Assembly (NCBI GenBank): GCA_038231495.1
Contig: JBBRLG010000210.1
Coordinates: 1 to 11,561, forward strand
Origin: JBBRLG01 sp038231495
Lineage (GTDB): Bacteria; Planctomycetota; Planctomycetia; Gemmatales; Gemmataceae
DNA: 11,561 nt
Direction of reading: 5' to 3'
Shown piece by piece: positions 7,179 through 11,561 of the stretch. A model generated the notes under the pieces. That model worked only from the letters and a program-made list of their open reading frames with translations, was not told the origin of the DNA and searched no databases. Position 1 is the stretch's first letter, and every line of letters starts with the position of its first letter. The translations under genes and the position numbers were made by a program.

Positions 7179-10100
7179 CTAAAGCACGCTCACGTCCAAT
7201 CCTTGTTCGTCGATGCGAAAATCGAAGAAACGCGCTCCGGGATGGCTCGGCCGCGCGGTCAGGTCGGCACGCAACCGCCTCGCGGCGTCCTCGTCGCGGG
7301 CCAGGATCAGCAGAAAGCCGCCCCCGCCCGCCCCCGGCAGGACGTGCCCACTGCTCAAGGGTTCGACGCGCGCGATCAGCTGCTCGATGGCGGCGTTCGT
7401 CGCCGTGGGGTCGATCTGTTTTTTCAGCTCACCATAGCGGCGCAGGCCGGCACCGAAGCCGTCCAGGTCGCGCGTCTCGATGGCGAGCCGCATTTCCTGC
7501 GCGCCGGCCTGCAGCTGCGCCAGCGCGCGCAAAACTTCCGGGTCGCGCGCCAGGTAGCGATGCACGACGTTTTGCAGGATGTTCTTCGCCAACCGCTTCA
7601 GCCCCGTGTAATACAGGAGCAGCCGACCGCGGGCGCCGGCCTCGTGGAAAGCCAGCCACGAGATCGCCGGGCTTTGCCGGGGGCCGGGTTCCGTGTGGAT
7701 ATACTTCACGCCGGGAAACACCGCTCCTACCTGGTCCTGCCAACCGCCGCCGGTCGTCAGCCGCTGTTCGAGCAGTGACGTGCGCGCTACCAGCTGATCC
7801 TGGGTCAGTGACTCGCCCTGCAACCGGGCCAGTGCGGCGAGGATCGTCGCACCCAGGATCGAGCTGCCGCCCAGGCCCGACCCCTTGGGCAGTGCGCTGA
7901 AAACGGTCAGGTCGATGCCGCCGCCGAACCGCTCCAGGAAGGGCCGCAAGTCGCCTGCCGTCCGGCCCGCGGTCAGCCCCGCCAGGCAGAGGCACGCCTT
8001 GGGCAACGAATTCCAGTCGCCGGGGTCGGCGTAGTCGAGGAGTTGTTCGATGCGGTCAAAGCAAACCCGGCGGCCCAGGTCGATGCTGGTGAGGTTGATG
8101 ACGTGGTCGGCGTTGAGCTTGACGACGGCCTGAAACGGGTACTGACCGTTCAGCTTGACGGCGGCGTTGACGACGGTGCCGCCGAGGTCGTTGCAGACCG
8201 GGGGCGTGTCGGTCCAGCCGCCCATGAAGTCCAGCCGCGCTGGGGCAGTGGCCCAGACGACATGGTCGTGCTCAATGGCGGCTCGCGGTTCGCGGTCGGG
8301 CAGCAGCACCGTTAGCGCGATTGATGCCGCGACCGCCGCGCTGGCGGAGCGACCGAGCGCCGCCGCCGTGGCATCGCCGCCGGAAAGGGCGCGACAGGCG
8401 GCGTCGATCACCGGCTCCGTTTTTGGGTCTGCCGCCAGTTCGTCGAGGCGGCGGCGCAGCAACATCGCGACCACCCGACAGCGGGCCAGCAACTCCGGCG
8501 TGACGGCTCCTGCCGTACCGTTCGCGAGGTCGGCCAGGACGGCGGCGGCTTCCGCGCGGCTGCCCACTTGCCGGACCAACTGCGCGGCATCGAGGTCGGG
8601 TTCGGCGGCCAGGCGTGCGAAGGGATTGTGGATCGTCCAGGTGCGCAACAGGTCGGCGCGGCGGCGGGCGCGGCGCGGTTGATCCACCTGCCGCAGTAGT
8701 TCGGCCAGCGAGAACCGCCGGGCGGCCTGCCATTCCGCCACCGCCTCCGGGTTCGCCTGCGCCGTCAGCATCCAGTGGATTTGGCGCAGGGTCTCGTCCG
8801 CCGTGCCGGTACACCACAACTGCGCGTGGTAAACCGACGACGGCTCGCCCGGCCAAAGCGCGGCCGCCGGCAGTTCGTGGCGGCGCAGGAAGTCGCCGAG
8901 CGGTTCGTTCAGGAAGGTGCCTGCGCCGGCGATCGCGGGCTGACCGAAATCGTCGTCAATCCCGTACAGGACCGGGGCCCATGCGCCACCTAGCAGCGGC
9001 AGATACAGTAGACCGACGCCCTCCGGCAAACGGACGCGCTGCGTAACCGCGGCAGGCAGGCCCGTGACGACGTTGCGTCCGGCCAGTTCCAGAACGGCAC
9101 GAACATGACTGCCCTCGATGAGGGTGGTGGGGCCGAACGGGTAGGCCGCCGCTTCCAGAACGCTGTTGAAGACGAACGCACCCGTGTCCCCGATGCGCGG
9201 CGGCATGACGGCGCGCGTCCCATGGCCGAAAGCGTAATGGGACCCCGTGCGGTTCCGACCCGCGACGCCGGCAAGCAGTTCGCGACTCGTGCCGATGTGG
9301 AAGAAGTCGCAGTGCGACAGGGCCGCGACGTGAAAGGGCAACCCGTGCAGCGCGTCCCGGAACGCACGCAGCCGCACTTGCTGGCCGGGGTCGGCGTTGC
9401 GGGGCCGCGCCAGGACGCGCGCCTCGTAATCCGTGGCCGCGATGCGCGGCGGTAGGGCCAACGCCACTTCTTCGTACAGATCGACCTCCGCCGCCTTGCC
9501 GGAGAGGATAGCGGCTAATAATCCCGGCCCGATGCTTACCGTGCCGTCCTGGTACGACAATCCCGCCGCGGCGCACAGCCGTTCCACTGCCGCCGGGTCA
9601 AGGCTCATCAACCCCGTGTCAAGCAGGGCGCGGCCCAGGCCGTCGAGCGCGCCGCGCCGCCGCATCTCCTCGTCCGTGGGTTTTTGCAGAAAGTCGAGGA
9701 CTTCGCCCGCCGCGCCGGCCACGTAGACCCCGTGCCGGCTCGCGCGGTCGGCCTGTTCGACGCAGGCCACACCAGTCAAACCCGGCCGGCTGCAATCGAC
9801 CTCGCGCGGGTCGAAGGTCAACAGCACGTCGCCGGCGGCAACGAGCAAATGACCGCCCGGCGGCCGCGTCAAGATGCAGAGGTTGGCAAACAACAGGTCA
9901 AAAAGGGTCGGCGTACAACCGCCGGTCGCGCGGCCGCACGGCAGGGGCGTAAAAATTTTGCCCTCCGCGGCGTAGGCCGGCAGTCGCTTGCAATCGCCGC
10001 CAGCGTGCAACAGAAAGACGCGCTTGCCTGCGAACACGTCGCACAGCGAGGCCCGCGGTTCGAGCGTTTCGGCAAGGTGCTTGAGGACGAGGAGCGTGGA

Positions 10101-10277
10101 GCCGCCCGACCCAAGGCGGCGGCCGTCGAGGTCCACGACGACGTGGGTTGTCATCGCGGCGGGCAGCAACCCGACTTCACGGCGCAGGTCGAGTTGGAGG
10201 CGGTAGCCCTCCGCCTGCGCCTCGTTGGCGGCGGTCAGGACGAGGTGATCGGGAACCGCGGTGTTGGACGGGGACAT
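7179..10277 (-). CDS. fkp: Bifunctional L-fucokinase / fucose-1-phosphate guanylyltransferase
   Basis: The 1032-residue protein should phosphorylate L-fucose with ATP and then join fucose-1-phosphate to GTP, giving GDP-L-fucose in the cytoplasm by the salvage route. The N-terminal half (about 40-480) matches fucose pyrophosphorylases: GSGGST at 56-61, and FLLHAGGDCKRLP at 88-100 followed by GKIFTPLP, the nucleotide-binding loop. A helical linker spans about 500-665. The C-terminal GHMP kinase half has all three motifs: ARLDFMGGWTDTPP at 680-693, PKGSGLGGSS at 797-806 and PGAGGGGF at 981-988, plus GGGWQDQ at 843-849. The Bacteroides enzyme is about 950 residues, so this copy is complete and slightly long. 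ATG at 10275-10277 is chosen because an in-frame TAA lies 15 bases upstream; no clear Shine-Dalgarno precedes it. A 365-base leader joins it to a sigma-54-type promoter. Confidence 0.93.
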   Translation of the reverse strand: MSPSNTAVPDHLVLTAANEAQAEGYRLQLDLRREVGLLPAAMTTHVVVDLDGRRLGSGGSTLLVLKHLAETLEPRASLCDVFAGKRVFLLHAGGDCKRLPAYAAEGKIFTPLPCGRATGGCTPTLFDLLFANLCILTRPPGGHLLVAAGDVLLTFDPREVDCSRPGLTGVACVEQADRASRHGVYVAGAAGEVLDFLQKPTDEEMRRRGALDGLGRALLDTGLMSLDPAAVERLCAAAGLSYQDGTVSIGPGLLAAILSGKAAEVDLYEEVALALPPRIAATDYEARVLARPRNADPGQQVRLRAFRDALHGLPFHVAALSHCDFFHIGTSRELLAGVAGRNRTGSHYAFGHGTRAVMPPRIGDTGAFVFNSVLEAAAYPFGPTTLIEGSHVRAVLELAGRNVVTGLPAAVTQRVRLPEGVGLLYLPLLGGAWAPVLYGIDDDFGQPAIAGAGTFLNEPLGDFLRRHELPAAALWPGEPSSVYHAQLWCTGTADETLRQIHWMLTAQANPEAVAEWQAARRFSLAELLRQVDQPRRARRRADLLRTWTIHNPFARLAAEPDLDAAQLVRQVGSRAEAAAVLADLANGTAGAVTPELLARCRVVAMLLRRRLDELAADPKTEPVIDAACRALSGGDATAAALGRSASAAVAASIALTVLLPDREPRAAIEHDHVVWATAPARLDFMGGWTDTPPVCNDLGGTVVNAAVKLNGQYPFQAVVKLNADHVINLTSIDLGRRVCFDRIEQLLDYADPGDWNSLPKACLCLAGLTAGRTAGDLRPFLERFGGGIDLTVFSALPKGSGLGGSSILGATILAALARLQGESLTQDQLVARTSLLEQRLTTGGGWQDQVGAVFPGVKYIHTEPGPRQSPAISWLAFHEAGARGRLLLYYTGLKRLAKNILQNVVHRYLARDPEVLRALAQLQAGAQEMRLAIETRDLDGFGAGLRRYGELKKQIDPTATNAAIEQLIARVEPLSSGHVLPGAGGGGFLLILARDEDAARRLRADLTARPSHPGARFFDFRIDEQGLDVSVL

Positions 10278-10307
10278 GGCACTTTTTATTTAGCCGATTG
10301 CGGATGT

Positions 10308-10344
10308 CAAATAGAAACACCCGCGCCAAAAGCGGCGCGGGTGT
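10308..10344 (-). terminator. Rho-independent-type hairpin just upstream of fkp
   Basis: Eleven-base perfect arms (10317-10327 and 10334-10344, ACACCCGCGCC and its complement) enclose a six-base loop. On the minus strand the stem is followed by TTCTATTTG, a broken U-run, whereas the plus strand is followed by CCAAAATC. It therefore reads as a terminator for transcripts heading towards fkp and sits 40 bases before the start codon. It could end an upstream RNA or act as an attenuator. Confidence 0.6.
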
Positions 10345-10378
10345 CCAAAATCAGGAGGTCCGTTATCGAAGGCCGCAG

Positions 10379-10447
10379 TCCAGGTCGGGATGACCGCGAG
10401 CCGTTGCCGGACGCCCCTACTCTATCTCGGACCTGGATCCGTCCGAG
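10379..10447 (-). promoter_or_regulatory. Two mutually exclusive stems in fkp leader
   Basis: CTCGGAC (10426-10432) pairs perfectly with GTCCGAG (10441-10447) around an eight-base loop. TCCAGGTC (10379-10386) pairs perfectly with GACCTGGA (10430-10437). The partners overlap at 10430-10432, and the second stem also uses the first stem's loop, so both cannot form together. They lie between the two terminator-like hairpins. This geometry suits a transcriptional switch, but the function is inference. Confidence 0.35.
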
Positions 10448-10449
10448 GT

Positions 10450-10490
10450 AAAAACCAGAGGCCGCCGCGGGAACAGCCCGCCTCCGGGTT
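10450..10490 (-). terminator. Terminator-like hairpin with U5 tract
   Basis: On the minus strand, outer pairs AACC/GGTT and GAGGC/GCCTC enclose an inner GGG-CUGUU-CCC hairpin (alternatively GCGGG/CCCGC), and the stem is followed at once by TTTTT (complement of 10450-10454). No T-run exists on the plus strand. The stem has an internal bulge, so its strength is uncertain. It would end transcripts from the promoter at 10653-10668 after about 190 nt. Confidence 0.5.
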
Positions 10491-10521
10491 AGTCGAATGC
10501 GCTTGTCATGCAAATGGAGTC

Positions 10522-10559
10522 GCCCAGGTCTGACCGACGTTCATCGAACAGACCCGGGC
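10522..10559 (-). other. Eleven-base-pair RNA hairpin
   Basis: Arms at 10522-10532 and 10549-10559 pair over eleven positions with a 16-base loop in minus-strand RNA: ten Watson-Crick pairs and one G-U. In plus-strand RNA the same position is an A-C mismatch. The loop holds UUCGAUGAACG. Confidence 0.55.
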
Positions 10560-10571
10560 CACTACCATGCC

Positions 10572-10591
10572 GGCTCGGACCGCTCCGAGCC
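10572..10591 (-). other. Eight-base-pair hairpin with tetraloop
   Basis: GGCTCGGA and TCCGAGCC form a perfect stem around a four-base loop (GCGG in the minus-strand RNA). No useful T-run follows on either strand, so it is more likely part of a folded RNA than a terminator. Confidence 0.5.
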
Positions 10592-10652
10592 TCTCCGTTT
10601 CCAGCCCCAGCCAGGATCAAGTTGCATCCTCACCGTTTACGCTTTTCTTAAG

Positions 10653-10668
10653 AGCAACTGCCGTGCCA
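10653..10668 (-). promoter_or_regulatory. Sigma-54 (RpoN) -24/-12 promoter
   Basis: The minus strand reads TGGCACGGCAGTTGCT, matching the established RpoN consensus TGGCAC-N5-TTGC at every fixed base. The GG and GC dinucleotides have the required spacing. The GC element places the start of transcription near 10642, pointing towards fkp. Such promoters need an AAA+ enhancer-binding protein, whose gene is not in this window. Under uniform base composition about 0.02 such matches are expected in a window this size, counting both strands. Confidence 0.75.
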
Positions 10669-10755
10669 TGTTATTTCTGCCCGCCGCGGATTTGCTGCAA
10701 CGTGTTATTCAACAACGGTTTATTCAATGCGAACGGTCCGGAAGCCGTGAACGAG

Positions 10756-10783
10756 TGTAGCGGTTGCGCAGGCAATTCTTACA
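10756..10783. promoter_or_regulatory. Symmetric dyad, candidate enhancer (UAS) for the sigma-54 promoter
   Basis: TGTA-N4-TTGC-N4-GCAA-N4-TACA is symmetric about one centre at 10769/10770. It lies roughly 115-140 bases upstream of the predicted start at 10642, within the range where sigma-54 activators usually bind. The half-sites do not exactly match NtrC or NifA sites as I know them, so the activator is unknown. Confidence 0.4.
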
Positions 10784-10816
10784 AAGGATTGCTCGTGAAG
10801 TGGTAAAGAGAACAAT

Positions 10817-11065
10817 GCCTGCCGTGGCGCGTCCCGGCCGGCGCTTCTGGATCAGGGCGGCGTGGTCGCCGTCGGGGACGAAGCAAATCTCGACGCTGTC
10901 CGGCTTGTCGGCGACGGCCAGGTTCGCCTTGCGGGCCAGGTTGCGCACCTCGTCCTTCTTGTAACCGCCGATCGGGAACAGCAAGTGCGGCAGGATTTCG
11001 CGGCGCAGGCCGTAGAGGACGTACGACTGGTCCTTGTCCGGGTCGGCGGCGCGGTGCAGTTCCGG
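10817..11065 (-). pseudogene. mnmA: Internal fragment of tRNA 2-thiouridylase MnmA
   Basis: About 83 codons read as the middle of MnmA, the enzyme that thiolates U34 of Lys, Glu and Gln tRNAs. Recognisable pieces are DPDKDQSYVLYGL, LLFPIGGYKKDEVR and ADKPDSVEICFVPDGDHAAL. The last includes the conserved second cysteine of the ICF motif. The N-terminal PP-loop and the C-terminal half are absent. Upstream of the PELHRAADPDKDQ segment the frame shows no MnmA similarity, and downstream of RRPGRATAG it turns into unrelated sequence with a stop near 10724. MnmA is normally about 360 residues, so this scrap cannot be functional. A working copy is expected elsewhere in the genome. It may be a relic of recombination or of a duplicated segment. 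Confidence 0.8.
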
Positions 11066-11416
11066 CACACCGGTAAGTTGTCCGCTACCGCACGGTCCCA
11101 AAGGACAAAATCGGGAGCTTGGTCGGGTAGGCGTCGTACTCCCCAAACAGGGTTCACCTGCCTGGCGGCGGATGACAAGACACTTTATTCGGCCGCCGCG
11201 CAAATTGTGCCGAGTACGGCTCTGTCGATGGATGCTTTTCCATGTAAGCCACGCCAATTACATTTGGCGAGGGTACCCCCCTATCTGTCGGTATCGCTTT
11301 GGATACAGCTTACGCAACCCCGTTGCTGTTCAGGTCTTACACATCCATGACAGGCCAAAATCGACCCTCGCCAATCTCGACCCTCGCCAACCTTGCTAAC
11401 GCCATTACCCTCAGAA
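11066..11416. other. Gene-free, repeat-bearing stretch
   Basis: I see no convincing protein or RNA gene here. Base composition is less GC-rich than the genes. It contains a short ATGTAA/TTACAT hairpin at 11242-11263, an imperfect hairpin around GTATC/GATAC near 11290-11306, and related short repeats described separately. A brief plus-strand run, LAADDKTLYSAA, near 11163-11205 resembles a WD40 strand but is too short to call. Together with the mnmA scrap it looks like decayed sequence. Confidence 0.5.
11361..11390. repeat. Tandem 16-base repeat with an inverted copy nearby
   Basis: TCGACCCTCGCCAA occurs at 11361-11374 and again at 11377-11390, a period of 16. The reverse complement of its core, TTGGCGAGGGT, lies at 11264-11274. 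The mixed direct and inverted arrangement could be part of a mobile-element end or a protein-binding cluster; no transposase is present. Confidence 0.6.
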
Positions 11417-11443
11417 GGCAAAAAGGGGACGCAGCTTTTTGCC
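11417..11443. repeat. Perfect nine-base-pair hairpin, REP-like
   Basis: GGCAAAAAG (11417-11425) and CTTTTTGCC (11435-11443) are perfect inverted arms around GGGACGCAG. The AAAAAGGGGACGCAGCTTTTT core resembles short dispersed hairpins I associate with REP-type elements, but this is from memory. It marks the boundary with the G/C-only tail. Confidence 0.5.
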
Positions 11444-11561
11444 CCCCCGTTGGGGGCCCCCCCGGGGCGGGGGCCGCGGCGGCGTTGGCCCCAGCGGGGC
11501 CGGTGGAGGCGGGGGGCTGTCGCGAGTCGCGGCGGGGGGCGCCGGGCCGTGCGGCCGTGCC
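11444..11561. other. Extremely G/C-rich low-complexity tail
   Basis: From about 11441 to the window end nearly every base is G or C, with long C and G runs and very few A or T. No reading frame or RNA is recognisable. It may be a contig edge of poor quality or a real low-complexity spacer. Confidence 0.6.

Larger units (their letters stand above)
10450..10642 (-). ncRNA. Candidate sigma-54-driven structured RNA or 5' leader
   Basis: The predicted transcript starts near 10642, twelve bases past the GC of the -12 element, and could end at the U5 tract near 10450. It contains an eight-base-pair hairpin (10572-10591), an eleven-base-pair hairpin (10522-10559) and a terminator-like stem. In the second hairpin one pair is G-U if the minus strand is transcribed but an A-C mismatch on the plus strand, which supports minus-strand transcription. 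No Rfam family is recognised. A 21-codon frame (10562-10627, ATG after GGTGAGG) lies inside and might be a leader peptide or chance. Readthrough would make it the fkp leader. Confidence 0.35.

Noticed and set aside
6788..7900. Plus-strand frame of 370 codons across the intergenic region and the 3' end of fkp
   Set aside because: It crosses the REP-like hairpin and overlaps fkp antisense; the product is low-complexity and arginine-rich, with no recognisable domain.
10352..10360. AGGAGG on the plus strand, resembling a strong ribosome site
   Set aside because: No plausible start codon and frame follow within a useful distance on the plus strand.
10609..10620. TTGATCCTGGCT on the minus strand, identical to the start of 16S rRNA
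   Set aside because: The match stops after 12 bases and the following sequence is not 16S; it is chance.
10497..10806. Overlapping plus-strand frames of 79-87 codons
   Set aside because: No recognisable motif, no convincing ribosome site, and they run antisense across the sigma-54 promoter and hairpins.
11163..11205. WD40-like run LAADDKTLYSAA on the plus strand
   Set aside because: Only about 12 residues with no tryptophan-aspartate pair and no neighbouring repeats; too short to call.
1..11561. CRISPR array, tRNA or rRNA genes
   Set aside because: No regularly spaced short repeats with unique spacers, no T-loop-bearing cloverleaf and no rRNA similarity were seen by eye.

Overview
The window looks like a planctomycete chromosome fragment, most likely from the Gemmataceae. 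This rests on the high G+C content, a giant repeat-built surface protein with the planctomycete-style N-terminal motif LEALEERTTPT, GC-rich dispersed hairpins of the TTTGGAGTGCGGCGC type, and a strong sigma-54 promoter match. The taxonomic call is inference; there is no rRNA here to confirm it. All convincing genes lie on the minus strand. The long plus-strand reading frames are GC-driven shadows.

Layout by position. 1-6768 (minus): the first 2256 codons of a giant secreted or surface protein that runs off the left edge. It has a LEPR-like N-terminal motif, about ten DUF11-type beta-sandwich repeats, then at least three SdrD_B/Cna-B-like repeats. 6769-7178: gene-free, with a perfect 16-bp palindrome, a short hairpin and a large REP-like inverted repeat next to the upstream gene's stop codon. 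7179-10277 (minus): a complete 1032-residue bifunctional L-fucokinase / GDP-fucose pyrophosphorylase (Fkp type). 10278-10816: about 540 bases without a convincing protein gene but with much structure. On the minus strand it holds a symmetric dyad, a perfect -24/-12 (sigma-54) promoter, two strong hairpins, a terminator-like hairpin with a U5 tract, two mutually exclusive stems, and a second terminator-like hairpin just before fkp. 10817-11065 (minus): an internal scrap of mnmA (tRNA 2-thiouridylase) with both ends missing. 11066-11561: no gene; short repeats, a hairpin, then an almost pure G/C stretch to the edge.

How the parts may fit together: Fkp makes GDP-L-fucose from free L-fucose via fucose-1-phosphate. 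Its co-directional neighbour is a huge exported repeat protein, so fucosylation of the cell surface is a reasonable but unproven link. The most interesting region is the leader between the sigma-54 promoter and fkp. It is either a sigma-54-driven small RNA of about 190 nt ending at the first terminator, or a long attenuated leader controlling fkp.
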